Origin: Bacteroidia bacterium
GTDB taxonomy: Bacteria; Bacteroidota; Bacteroidia; UKL13-3
Reading direction: 5' to 3'
Assembly (NCBI GenBank): GCA_023151275.1
Contig: JAKLJI010000025.1
Coordinates: 1-46,380 of the forward strand
Length of the DNA: 46,380 nucleotides
The notes beneath the pieces were generated by a model that was not told where the DNA came from, made no database searches, and saw nothing but the letters and a program-made list of their open reading frames with translations. Both the position numbers and the translations under genes were made by a program. Positions 34,419 to 42,721 of this stretch are shown here, in pieces; within the stretch, counting starts at the first letter, position 1; the number at the start of each line of letters is the position of its first letter.

Positions 34419-37019
34419 ATGAACTTAAATCAATTCACCATCAAAGCCCAGGAAGCCATTCAATTGGCACAGCAATTTTCGCTGGGTTCAAGCCATTCGG
34501 CCATAGAAACCGTGCACCTGTTGAAAGGTGTACTTGAAGCAGATGAACAGGTAAGCAATTACCTGCTAAAAAAAACCGGAGCGAATGTAAAACGCATTCA
34601 GGAAGGCATTGAAAGCAAACTGAGAAGCTTGCCTAAAGTGAGCGGAAATAATCAGCTTTACCTGAGCAATGATGCCAACCAAATTCTTATTCAAGCTCAG
34701 CAAAATTTAAAAGAAAGTGGAGACGAATACGTAAGTCTAGAACACCTGCTGCTTGCCTTGGTAAAAGGGCGCGATTCCATTGCAACCTTGCTGAAGGACT
34801 CAGGCTTGGAAGAAAAAGCACTCAAAGCGGCAATAAAAGAATTACGTGGCGACCAAAAAGTAAATAGCGCAGATGCTGAAGCCAGTTACCAAGCATTGAA
34901 CAAATACGCCAAAAACCTGAACGATCTAGCTAGGGCAGGTAAACTAGACCCAGTAATTGGAAGGGATGAAGAAATTCGTCGCGTACTGCAAATCTTATCG
35001 CGCAGAACCAAAAACAATCCGGTTTTAATAGGTGAACCTGGCGTGGGTAAAACAGCCATTGCAGAAGGTTTAGCCCACCGCATTGTGAGCGGAGATGTTC
35101 CGGAAAACCTAAAAAGCAAACGCATCTTTTCGCTCGATATGGGAGCATTGGTTGCCGGTGCCAAATACAAAGGCGAGTTTGAAGAACGACTTAAAGCCGT
35201 GGTGAAAGAGGTAATTGGTAGCGATGGGGATATCGTTCTTTTTATTGATGAAATTCATACCCTGGTAGGTGCAGGTGGTGGTTCGGAAGGAGCCATGGAT
35301 GCCGCCAATATCCTAAAGCCGGCCCTGGCGCGTGGCGAGCTGCGTGCTATTGGTGCAACTACATTGGCCGAATACCAACGCTACATTGAAAAGGACAAAG
35401 CCCTAGAACGTCGTTTCCAAAAAGTGTATGTGGATGAACCCGATACCGAAGCGGCCATTTCCATCTTGCGGGGACTAAAAGAACGCTATGAAGTGCACCA
35501 CAAAGTGCGCATCAAAGACGAAGCAATTATCGCTGCGGTGGAATTATCGCAACGCTATATCAGCGACCGTTTCCTTCCGGATAAGGCCATTGACCTGGTG
35601 GATGAAGCCGCTTCAAAATTGCGTTTGGAAATGGATTCCGTTCCGGAAGAAATTGACCAATTGGATAGAAAAATCATGCAATTGGAAATTGAACGCGAGG
35701 CTATCAAACGGGAAGGTGATTCGGATAAAGTAGATGAACTCAGCGAAGAAATAGCCAACCTGCAAAGTGAACGAAACACCTTGCGTGCACAGTGGAAATC
35801 CGAAAAGGATGTGGTGGAAGGCATTCAAACTGCCAAACAAGAAATTGAGCACCTGAAACTGGAAGCAGAACAAGCTGAAAGAGCCGGCGACTTCGGCAAA
35901 GTAGCCGAAATCAGATACGGCAAAATCAAAGAAACCGAAGCCCGGATTGAAAGTCTGAACCAAAAATTGCAAGAGCAACAAGCCGGCAAAAGTATGGTAA
36001 AGGAGGAAGTAGATAGCGAAGACATTGCTGGCGTAGTGAGCCGCTGGACCGGCATTCCTGTGAGTCGCATGTTGCAAAGTGAACGCGAGAAACTTCTAAC
36101 TCTGGAAGATGAATTGCATAAACGTGTGGTGGGTCAGGAAGAAGCTATCTCTGCAATTAGCGATGCCATTCGCAGAAGTAGAGCCGGATTAAACGACCCC
36201 AAACGTCCCATTGGAAGCTTTATCTTCCTGGGAACAACCGGAGTTGGAAAAACAGAACTGGCACGCGCTTTGGCTGAGTTTCTATTCAACCAGGAACAAG
36301 CTATGGTTCGGATTGACATGAGCGAATACCAGGAAAAACATACCGTTAGCCGATTGATTGGAGCGCCTCCGGGGTATGTGGGGTATGAAGAAAGCGGACA
36401 ACTTACCGAAGCCATTCGCAGAAGACCATACAGTGTGGTTTTGCTTGATGAAATTGAGAAAGCCCATCCGGATGTGTTCAATATCCTACTTCAAGTTTTG
36501 GATGATGGACGCTTAACCGACAACAAAGGTAGGACCGCCAATTTCAGGAATACCATCATCATCATGACCAGCAACATGGGCTCTCAACTTATTCAGGAAA
36601 AGTTTGAATTGCTAACAGAAACCAATAAGGATGAATTGATAGCTGAGGCAAAACTGGGTGTGATGGAGCAATTGAAGCGCAGCATTAGACCTGAATTTCT
36701 GAATCGGATTGATGAAGTAATCATGTTCACACCGCTCTCACGGGAAGATGTGAGAAACATTGTTGACATTCAGTTTGAGGGCTTGAAAAAGCAATTGGAA
36801 GAACAAGGCATTTCACTTGAAGCCAGCGACGAAGCCTTGGATTGGCTGGCACAATTGGGATACGACCCCATTTACGGAGCAAGACCTTTAAAGCGGGTGA
36901 TGCAAAAACGCATACTAAACGAGCTATCGAAAAGCATACTCGCAGGCAGTGTAAACAAAGACAAACCCATCCGCATTGGGTTAAACAAAACCAATCAGTT
37001 TGAATTCAATAACGATTAA
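34419..37019 (+). CDS. clpB: ATP-dependent chaperone ClpB
   Basis: 866 residues, the usual full length. The N-terminal Clp domain (about 1-145) is followed by AAA-1 with Walker A GEPGVGKT (205-212) and '[25 protein letters not shown]', the M-domain coiled coil (about 400-530, '[20 protein letters not shown]'), and AAA-2 with Walker A GTTGVGKT (about 605-612), '[16 protein letters not shown]' and '[17 protein letters not shown]'. The M-domain marks it as ClpB rather than ClpA/C. With DnaK it dissolves protein aggregates. A strong terminator follows directly. No heat-shock operator was recognised. Confidence 0.97.
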   Translation: MNLNQFTIKAQEAIQLAQQFSLGSSHSAIETVHLLKGVLEADEQVSNYLLKKTGANVKRIQEGIESKLRSLPKVSGNNQLYLSNDANQILIQAQQNLKESGDEYVSLEHLLLALVKGRDSIATLLKDSGLEEKALKAAIKELRGDQKVNSADAEASYQALNKYAKNLNDLARAGKLDPVIGRDEEIRRVLQILSRRTKNNPVLIGEPGVGKTAIAEGLAHRIVSGDVPENLKSKRIFSLDMGALVAGAKYKGEFEERLKAVVKEVIGSDGDIVLFIDEIHTLVGAGGGSEGAMDAANILKPALARGELRAIGATTLAEYQRYIEKDKALERRFQKVYVDEPDTEAAISILRGLKERYEVHHKVRIKDEAIIAAVELSQRYISDRFLPDKAIDLVDEAASKLRLEMDSVPEEIDQLDRKIMQLEIEREAIKREGDSDKVDELSEEIANLQSERNTLRAQWKSEKDVVEGIQTAKQEIEHLKLEAEQAERAGDFGKVAEIRYGKIKETEARIESLNQKLQEQQAGKSMVKEEVDSEDIAGVVSRWTGIPVSRMLQSEREKLLTLEDELHKRVVGQEEAISAISDAIRRSRAGLNDPKRPIGSFIFLGTTGVGKTELARALAEFLFNQEQAMVRIDMSEYQEKHTVSRLIGAPPGYVGYEESGQLTEAIRRRPYSVVLLDEIEKAHPDVFNILLQVLDDGRLTDNKGRTANFRNTIIIMTSNMGSQLIQEKFELLTETNKDELIAEAKLGVMEQLKRSIRPEFLNRIDEVIMFTPLSREDVRNIVDIQFEGLKKQLEEQGISLEASDEALDWLAQLGYDPIYGARPLKRVMQKRILNELSKSILAGSVNKDKPIRIGLNKTNQFEFNND

Positions 37020-37022
37020 ACT

Positions 37023-37046
37023 AAAAGGCCGGGTAACCGGCCTTTT
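37023..37046 (+). terminator. Intrinsic terminator after clpB
   Basis: AAAAGGCCGG and CCGGCCTTTT pair around GTAA immediately after the clpB stop, giving a bidirectional stem with flanking A and T runs. Confidence 0.9.
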
Positions 37047-37130
37047 GGTTTTTGTCCGCAAAAGACAAATACGAATTTCAAATCAGTTAATTGGGCTTAA
37101 GTAAATACTAAATTCAACTCATAAATCTAC

Positions 37131-37727
37131 TTAAGAACGGCCAAACGCCAACAACAAGCTGTAATCACCCTTATCCGCAGCTTTTACTGCCAACAGGTAA
37201 GTGCTTCGTGCATCATCATTATTGGAAAGGGTTGCACTACCCCAGGTAAAAACAGGTAGCTTATAAATCTTCTCAATTAGAATATCGGCCATTAGGCGAC
37301 TATGTCGGCCATTGCCATTTGCGAAACAATGGATACTTACCAAACGATGTTTGAACCGAGGAACAAGTTCATCAGGAGGGTAAGTCCCGTTTTCATGCCA
37401 GTATTTTATATCCTCAAGTAAAAGCCTCAATGCTAGTGGAATTTGCCATCTATCAACGCCAATATTCTTGTTGGTCTTTCTAAATTCACCAGCCCATGAC
37501 CAGACCTCATCAAACATGCGCCTATGTACTTTCCGAACAAAATCCTCAGTAAGAACAGTTCCTAGGTTGAAGGAACTGCCAATTGACCACTGTATCGCAT
37601 GCTCAATATTCTGTTGCTCAAACTCGTCCAACTCACTGCGAGTTGCAATGGTAGGAATAAGCAACCCTTCTTTTTCTTCTTCATCAAGGGGAGTTTGACC
37701 TCTGAAGTAATCTAATTCTAATCCCAT
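37131..37727 (-). CDS. Mobile mystery protein B (Fic domain)
   Basis: 198 residues matching mobile mystery protein B: 'LDYFRGQTPLDEEEKEGLLIPTI' at the start and a Fic core with HCFANGNGRHSR (133-144). Catalytic His133 is kept, but the acidic residue before GNGR that coordinates Mg2+ is replaced by Asn137, a feature I recall from this family. The name comes from its recurrence with protein A in mobile, often plasmid-borne loci. Its ATG overlaps the stop of protein A by 10 bp. A toxin-like role is plausible by analogy with other Fic pairs but unproven. Confidence 0.88.
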   Translation of the reverse strand: MGLELDYFRGQTPLDEEEKEGLLIPTIATRSELDEFEQQNIEHAIQWSIGSSFNLGTVLTEDFVRKVHRRMFDEVWSWAGEFRKTNKNIGVDRWQIPLALRLLLEDIKYWHENGTYPPDELVPRFKHRLVSIHCFANGNGRHSRLMADILIEKIYKLPVFTWGSATLSNNDDARSTYLLAVKAADKGDYSLLLAFGRS

Positions 37728-38176
37728 AATAGCTTAGGCATTTCGTTTCGAAGCGCAGCTGCCCTCTCTTCAATGGCTTCTTCAAGTCGCTCATTTGAAT
37801 TGGCTTGATCTTCAAGCTTCATAGTATTGGCTGTACGCAAAACAATTTGGGTAGCCAACTCTTTGGCCCGTTTTTCAATAAGGGCATCAAGCGAACCATC
37901 ATTGGGCACAAAACCATACACCAACTGCATATCCATTGCTCGTGCAATTTCCCTTAGCGATTTTATGCTAATTGAACCCTCTTTTTCCCGCCTTTCCATA
38001 TCCATTACTCCCTGCTTTGACACCTGCAAGCGCCTTCCCAGCTGCTGCATGGTCATACCAAGAGCAGTTCGGATAGCTTTTATCCATCCGGTTGGAGGTA
38101 TTGCCACCTGGTTGAGAGAGGCAAAGCCCAGCATCTTGCTGTTGAGCTGGTGTAGTTGAAGCGATTTCTTTCCCAT
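37718..38176 (-). CDS. Mobile mystery protein A (HTH regulator/antitoxin-like)
   Basis: 152 residues from ATG 38176 (MGKKSLQLHQ). It has an Xre-like helix-turn-helix at about 35-90 ('GWIKAIRTALGMTMQQLGRRLQVSKQGVMDMERREKEGSISIKSL') and a helical C-terminus ('ANTMKLEDQANSNERLEEAIEERAAAL'), the layout of mobile mystery protein A. As first gene of a coupled pair with an HTH, it should repress its own promoter and perhaps neutralise protein B. Three 19-bp iterons spaced exactly 33 bp lie immediately upstream, with a degenerate fourth overlapping the start codon. Confidence 0.88.
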   Translation of the reverse strand: MGKKSLQLHQLNSKMLGFASLNQVAIPPTGWIKAIRTALGMTMQQLGRRLQVSKQGVMDMERREKEGSISIKSLREIARAMDMQLVYGFVPNDGSLDALIEKRAKELATQIVLRTANTMKLEDQANSNERLEEAIEERAAALRNEMPKLLWD

Positions 38177-38206
38177 AAAGCAAAACTTTAGATTGAAGTT
38201 GCACAC

Positions 38207-38296
38207 CAAAAGTAAACCTATTACTTGACAAATTAAAATTTAATGTAAAGCTAAAACTTGACAAAACAACCTAGATAGTAAAGCTTAAACTTGACA
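38207..38296 (-). promoter_or_regulatory. Three 19-bp iterons at 33-bp period (mobile mystery A promoter)
   Basis: Direct repeats start at 38212, 38245 and 38278 (GTAAACCTATTACTTGACA, GTAAAGCTAAAACTTGACA, GTAAAGCTTAAACTTGACA), each exactly 33 bp apart, about three helical turns. The minus-strand -7 box TACTTTTG (38207-38214) overlaps the first repeat. A degenerate copy (ATAAAGCAAAACTTTAGA) overlaps the start codon at about 38175. Likely operators for the HTH protein A. Confidence 0.7.
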
Positions 38297-38551
38297 TTAT
38301 CGCAAAATTTTAACTACAAGTAATTGATAGTAAGGCAGAAACTGAAAATTTCCCTTTATTTCAAGAATTCAAAATGAGATTAGCGTGAATTCTGGCAATT
38401 ACTCAATTTGCGAACCCAACTATCGCCATTCTAGCTCAGGGTGAGTTGGCGAAACAGAATTATCAAGTTACCAGATAGTTCCAATCCCTAAAATGCACCT
38501 CAACATAATTATAAAAAACTAACAATCAGAATCTTAAAACCAGAAAATAAA

Positions 38552-38621
38552 TTTACTCAATATACTGAGTAAATTTACTCAGTACGTTGAGTAAAAATAC
38601 TCAACTTATTGAGTAAATTTG
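38552..38621 (+). promoter_or_regulatory. Three 22-bp-spaced TACTCA/TGAGTA dyads (AAA/DUF4143 promoter)
   Basis: Three dyads, TTTACTCA-N6-TGAGTAAA at 38552-38573 and 38574-38595 and TACTCA-N6-TGAGTA at 38598-38615, have centres exactly 22 bp apart. The last overlaps the promoter -7 box TAAATTTG (38614-38621), 22 bp before the start codon. The geometry, two helical turns per step, fits cooperative binding of a dimeric repressor, possibly the downstream protein itself. Confidence 0.75.
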
Positions 38622-38642
38622 TAATCAATTGATTACCTGGAG

Positions 38643-39824
38643 ATGAAGAAAATCCAAAGAGCACATTTACAGCTACTGGCAAAAAGGCTAGATGAACCTG
38701 TTCAGTTCATTCAAGTGCTGGCCGGACCCAGGCAAGTGGGAAAAACAACCCTGGTTAGGCAACTGTTGGACCAAGCAAAGCAAGCAGGAAACTACTTTAG
38801 TGCTGATGCAGTTGCAGCCGGCAACCATACCTGGCTGGAAAACATCTGGAATCAGGCCCGTATTGAACAAAAGCAAGCAGGAAGACCAAGCTTATTGGTA
38901 ATTGATGAAATTCAGAAACTGGAGCAATGGAGCGAAAAGGTAAAACAACTCTGGGATGAAGACCGGAACAACAACCAGCCCATCCGGCTTATTTTGTTGG
39001 GCTCATCCCGTTTGTTGCTGCAGCAAGGATTAACCGAATCCCTGGCTGGAAGGTTTGAACTAACGGCAATTCCGCATTGGAGATACAAGGAAATGGAAGA
39101 AGCTTTTGGATTTACAGAAGAGGAATATGCCTGGTTTGGTTCCTATCCCGGGGCTGCGCATTTGATAAAAGACGAACAGCGTTGGAAAGCCTATGTGCGC
39201 GAATCCTTGATTGAAACGGCCATTTCGAGAGATATTCTTCAGCTTACACGCATTGATAAGCCGGCCTTGCTACGCAAGCTGTTTGAATTGGGATCGGTGT
39301 ATTCCGGGCAGCTACTTTCGTACACCAAACTCATGGGACAGCTGCAAGATGCCGGCAATACCACTACCTTGGCGCATTACCTAAACCTGCTGGGAAGTGC
39401 AGGACTACTTGGCGGACTTCCCAAATTTGCCGGAGAAAAAGTTAGGATTCGAAGCTCAAGTCCGCGGTTTCAGGTGTATAACAATGCACTTATGAATTGT
39501 TACAGCAATTTGAATTGGGAAGAAGCCAAAGCCAAGCCTGAAATTTGGGGAAGAATAGTAGAATCGGCTGTCGGCACACATTTCTTAAGCTATAAGGACG
39601 AAGGATTTGAACTCACTTATTACCGCGAAGGCGATGAAGAAGTGGATTATGTGCTAAGCTACAAGGGTCAATTCATTGCCATTGAAGTAAAAACTGGAAA
39701 CCAGGAAGGCCGAGGCCTAAGCCTCTTCGCCAAAAAATTCAATCCGCACCGTTCCTACCTTATCTCTCCTAACGGATTGCGTTGGCAAGACATCATCAAG
39801 CTGCATCCCAAAGAGTTGTTTTGA
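38643..39824 (+). CDS. AAA ATPase with DUF4143 domain (second copy)
   Basis: 393 residues. Walker A is GPRQVGKT (28-35), with 'LLVIDEIQKLEQW' as Walker B and 'LILLGSSRLLLQQGLTESLAGRF' as sensor region. A middle wHTH-type stretch ('YTKLMGQLQDAGNTTTLAHYLNLLGSAGLL') precedes the DUF4143 domain with an intact PD-(D/E)xK-like signature: 'EGDEEVDYVLSYKG' then 'FIAIEVKTG'. This suggests a nuclease-like fold, though activity in this family is not established. It shares the layout of the copy at 28-29 kb but only distant sequence. Three regular dyads occupy its promoter. Confidence 0.88.
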   Translation: MKKIQRAHLQLLAKRLDEPVQFIQVLAGPRQVGKTTLVRQLLDQAKQAGNYFSADAVAAGNHTWLENIWNQARIEQKQAGRPSLLVIDEIQKLEQWSEKVKQLWDEDRNNNQPIRLILLGSSRLLLQQGLTESLAGRFELTAIPHWRYKEMEEAFGFTEEEYAWFGSYPGAAHLIKDEQRWKAYVRESLIETAISRDILQLTRIDKPALLRKLFELGSVYSGQLLSYTKLMGQLQDAGNTTTLAHYLNLLGSAGLLGGLPKFAGEKVRIRSSSPRFQVYNNALMNCYSNLNWEEAKAKPEIWGRIVESAVGTHFLSYKDEGFELTYYREGDEEVDYVLSYKGQFIAIEVKTGNQEGRGLSLFAKKFNPHRSYLISPNGLRWQDIIKLHPKELF

Positions 39825-40015
39825 AAATTGAATGCTTCTCTCAATTTTCGATAAAGCTTCTGATGCCTGGCAAAATCATTCTAAAAATGCCAAAGGCTTG
39901 CTTTGTTAGCTAGATAATATGCTATAAAATTCTTTTTGTTTATAGAAAGCTTGCCACATTTAGACTTGCGAAAAATGTAAGCAACAATGATCAAGCCCTA
40001 GGAAACCAAAAGATA

Positions 40016-40575
40016 TTAGTTTAAGTAACGAATTAATTCCTGTTCAATTTTGTTCTTTACGGCAGACCAAGAGGCCGGTTTTAACAGTTCGGGCATGGGG
40101 CTGTTTTCTGCATCGTCGAAGTAATTTAAACTTTTTAGAGCCAGATAAATTGAACCATCAGAATACTTACTTTGATAAAAGCCAAGAATTTCATGCAATG
40201 GATACTGATTTAACAATTCGTACAAATCAATAAAATCCTTTTTCGTTCCCCTTCCTGTGATGGCTGATATCTTCATAGCAGCAATATCTTCAGGCCGAGC
40301 CAGCGTATTCCATCCTCCTCCAAAACCGGGCGGAGCCAAGGAAAAGAATAGTACACGAAATCTACCTTTATGCCATCGATGCTGAAAATAGTAATCTTTT
40401 CAGAACGCTTTAATTGAATTGCTTTGCCACAGCCTTTTATCAAATCGGACAGGTCATCAAAGCCAATATCAATCCTTCCAAAAAGATCGATATCAACCGA
40501 TTTTCGATGACCATATTAAAGAGCTAAACCTGTTCCTCCAACCAGTCTTAGTTCTTTAAACTCTTCAATAGCCAT
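40016..40575 (-). pseudogene. Decayed AbiEii/AbiGii-type nucleotidyltransferase toxin
   Basis: On the minus strand from ATG 40575 it reads 'MAIEEFKELRLVGGTGLAL', a TAA stop (40516-40518), then 'YGHRKSVDIDLFG', the DxD nucleotidyltransferase motif. It continues to 'IFSIDGIKVDFVYYSFPWL' and 'LEEDGIR', then shifts frame near 40300 into 'LARPEDIAAMKISAITGRGTKKDFIDLYELL'. One nonsense change (CAA to TAA would explain it) plus a one-base loss inactivate it. AbiEii-type proteins transfer nucleotides to tRNA or other targets as TA or abortive-infection toxins. The partner gene upstream is intact. Confidence 0.8.
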
Positions 40576-40583
40576 TAGCTTAT

Positions 40584-40892
40584 TCAGGAGTTCCAGAAGT
40601 TGGGGTTCAATTGTCGCGTAGTATAACATGCAAAATTTTCTATGGGTTCATTCGAAACGGTAGCGACTAGCTTGGCCGATTTATACTCTAAAGTCTTGAT
40701 GCTTTTTGCTACTTGGGTGATCCCTGCTACGCCGATTAAGTCTTTCAGGTAAAACCAATCTTGAATTTGTCCGTATTCCAAAACCCGCTGTACTAAAAAT
40801 GGCAACGGATTATCCAGCTTTAGCACCTCAGCAACAGTGGTATCCCAAAATAAATGAGTTGAAAATTGGGCCAAGTTTTCCTTAGTTAGCAT
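40584..40892 (-). CDS. Small partner of the AbiEii-like toxin (DUF6922-like)
   Basis: 102 residues. 'FSTHLFWDTTVAEVLKLDNPLPFLVQRVLEYGQIQDWFYLKDLIG' is the conserved pattern of short proteins found directly before nucleotidyltransferase toxins in Bacteroidota; the C-terminus 'ENFACYTTRQLNPNFWN' is also typical. It is probably the antitoxin or regulator of the pair. It ends 9 bp before the toxin start. With the toxin gene dead, it is an antitoxin without its toxin. Confidence 0.7.
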   Translation of the reverse strand: MLTKENLAQFSTHLFWDTTVAEVLKLDNPLPFLVQRVLEYGQIQDWFYLKDLIGVAGITQVAKSIKTLEYKSAKLVATVSNEPIENFACYTTRQLNPNFWNS

Positions 40893-41144
40893 AATTCAAA
40901 AGTAGGCATTAAACCCTGATTGTTCAATTAGACTTTGTAATGAAGGCAAATGAGATAACGCTTTCATGTGTAAAAAACAATGAGCTCATTTGAAGCAAAA
41001 CGATGCATACTGCATCAATGAATCGGCTTGCCAGCTGCGGCCCAATTGGGGATCATAGGTCCTGAACTCAAATATATTCGCCTACGCAAAATTCAAAGGC
41101 AAAACCTAGATTTACAACGTATCAAAAAAGCCTACTAATTCCAT

Positions 41145-41450
41145 TTAATATGAGATTGGCTCCTGGCTTGAATGTCTAACCCTTGCAATGATGATAACTT
41201 TCCGTTCTATTTTGTAGGATACCCTAATGCTATCTCTGTTAAAAACTCTATAGGAACCATCGTTTTCACTCTTGAGTTCATCCTCTTTGTACATTTCTGG
41301 ATTAGCCGGAAGCGCCTTAATCAAATTCATAATCCTTGTTTTGACCCTTTTGGCGTTGGCTGGGGAATTCTGCTTAATATTATCCAATAGATCAACGAAG
41401 CTCTGAAGAGCACTATCATCCCAACGGATTTGCCTTATTTGCTTTCCCAT
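41145..41450 (-). CDS. RelE/ParE family toxin
   Basis: 101 residues. Typical layout: 'IRWDDSALQSFVDLLDNIKQNSPANAKRVKTRIMNLIKALPANPEMYKEDEL' (two helices), 'GSYRVFNRDSIRVSYKIERKVIIIARVRH' (the beta sheet with conserved Arg positions). ParE members poison gyrase and RelE members cut mRNA at the ribosome; the subtype cannot be decided by eye. Its ATG overlaps the antitoxin stop by 16 bp, an antitoxin-first operon. Confidence 0.87.
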   Translation of the reverse strand: MGKQIRQIRWDDSALQSFVDLLDNIKQNSPANAKRVKTRIMNLIKALPANPEMYKEDELKSENDGSYRVFNRDSIRVSYKIERKVIIIARVRHSSQEPISY

Positions 41451-41665
41451 GTATTAAGGAAGACCTCAACTTCTTCGTGAGTTGAAAATTTACCGCTTCT
41501 AACTCTTTCAACTCCCTCGTCAATTTCCCGGTTGTAATCAGCTATGAAATTCTTTGCTGCTTTTGACTTAGCAAGGGTAAGTTCTTTTACCTTATCCAAC
41601 AATACTTCATCTTTGGTGTTCAGCACCCATTCTGCTATTTTCTTTCTTTCTGCTAAAGTAGTCAT
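41435..41665 (-). CDS. Antitoxin of the RelE/ParE-type pair
   Basis: 76 residues, highly charged and helical ('MTTLAERKKIAEWVLNTKDEVLLDKVKEL'), ending 'RVRSGKFSTHEEVEVFLNTW', the usual toxin-binding tail. The N-terminus has no clear ribbon-helix-helix. Overlap with the toxin gene and its size make the assignment firm. A TAAATTTG -7 box on the minus strand (about 41685-41692) lies 20 bp upstream. The gene follows a tyrosine-recombinase relic in transcription direction. Confidence 0.85.
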   Translation of the reverse strand: MTTLAERKKIAEWVLNTKDEVLLDKVKELTLAKSKAAKNFIADYNREIDEGVERVRSGKFSTHEEVEVFLNTWESK

Positions 41666-41734
41666 CGGAATAAATTTTCTATCTCAAATTTAAGGAAAAT
41701 CCGAAAATAAGATTAGCCCATCGGATAAAACCTA

Positions 41735-42190
41735 ATAATCCCCCTTGTTCATCAATGGTGTTCTGAGGGTAAGCGGCCCGAGAATATCCATTTGTAACCT
41801 GCCAAAAGCTGCACCTGCCGTAGGGGAATTTTCTTTTCATTTAGCAAAATGGCAATTACACTGGGTAATTCCGGAAAACGCTTTCCAAATCAAGGGTTAA
41901 AATAAATGCTTTTAAGGCCGCTGCATCTGATTGGGCATTTACCGGACTAATTTGCACTTTATTCATGAATGCCATATTAACCTAGTGGTTTATGTTATTC
42001 AATTGCCCCAGGTATTGAATCAAGCTGCTCCGCTTAACCAGCTAAGAAAAGCTCATCTGGTTATAAACTGCACCCTTTTTTATCCTAGTAGTTTGCAAGG
42101 TTTTTATCCAATTTCTTCATTTTCTTGCAAACTAATTCACTATCTTTTCCCACAAGGGGTGCATAAACACTGGAGCTAGCCCCTTTTTGA
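41735..42190 (-). pseudogene. Tyrosine recombinase relic, copy 1
   Basis: On the minus strand the C-terminal part reads 'KIPLRQVQLLAGYKWI' and a broken 'YPQNTIDEQ', related to relics 2 and 3. The consensus, LRQVQLLAGHxWISS then YPQTTIDELWELINxFHPL, is the C-terminus of Bacteroidota tyrosine recombinases, with the GH box and catalytic Tyr. Upstream on the minus strand, CTTGCAAACTA and TAGTTTGCAAG form an 11-bp inverted repeat (42089-42099 with 42124-42134) conserved in relic 2. Stops and frameshifts throughout. It precedes the RelE/ParE-type pair. Confidence 0.6.
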
Positions 42191-42262
42191 TAGGGGACTA
42201 GTTATGGAATAAACTAGGTTCAATGACGAGGGTTATTTGACTACTTTTTATTGTTGTACGAA

Positions 42263-42292
42263 TAAAAAAAAGCCTTGATTTTTCAAGGCTTT
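42263..42292 (-). terminator. Intrinsic terminator after the HipA operon
   Basis: AAAGCCTTGA (42269-42278) pairs with TCAAGGCTTT (42283-42292); on the minus strand a run of T follows. It lies about 20 bp downstream of the HipA-N gene stop. Confidence 0.88.
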
Positions 42293-42312
42293 GAAATACA
42301 AAAATTCGTTAA

Positions 42313-42708
42313 TCAATAACTTGTTGCAAGTTCAAATGGATTTGCGATGGTTTTCCTCCCAAACCTCTTGAGTAAATCAACCTCGTTATTTTCATTGATA
42401 TTTTCTTTCTCCATGATAGAGCGAATTTGTGGTTGACCAAGTCCAGGAATACGGTGAGCAAAAAACGGCCATAAGTTGTCCGATTGATAGACCCTATTCT
42501 TATCAGGAAAGTCAGTTAAGACGTCAATACTATCTTGCGACCTGAAGTCCTCAGAATAAGTAAAAGTCCACTTACCATCTGCAACTTTTAGGTACCCGAT
42601 AGGCAATGCTCCGTACTTGAGTTCAAATTTCGCACTAGCACTTAATGGAACAATCAGTTTTGATTCTTGTTCCTCATTTTTTAAAAATTTTGTTATCCAG
42701 TTTAGCAT
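42313..42708 (-). CDS. HipA N-terminal domain protein (HipS-like)
   Basis: 131 residues. 'FELKYGALPIGYLKVADGKWTFTYSEDF' and 'LTDFPDKNRVYQSDNLWPFFAHRIPGL' are the HipA N-subdomain 1 (Couple_hipA) pattern, ending 'LLKRFGRKTIANPFEL'. In classical HipA this domain is fused to the kinase; here it is a separate gene. In HipBST the equivalent small protein HipS is the antitoxin, but there it lies upstream of the kinase. Here it lies downstream, 13 bp after the kinase stop. AT-rich. Confidence 0.8.
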   Translation of the reverse strand: MLNWITKFLKNEEQESKLIVPLSASAKFELKYGALPIGYLKVADGKWTFTYSEDFRSQDSIDVLTDFPDKNRVYQSDNLWPFFAHRIPGLGQPQIRSIMEKENINENNEVDLLKRFGRKTIANPFELATSY

Positions 42709-42721
42709 TGTTTCTTTTTTA

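Noticed and set aside
35555-36481. Long minus-strand frames inside clpB
   Set aside because: Antisense to a perfectly conserved chaperone; open by codon bias only.
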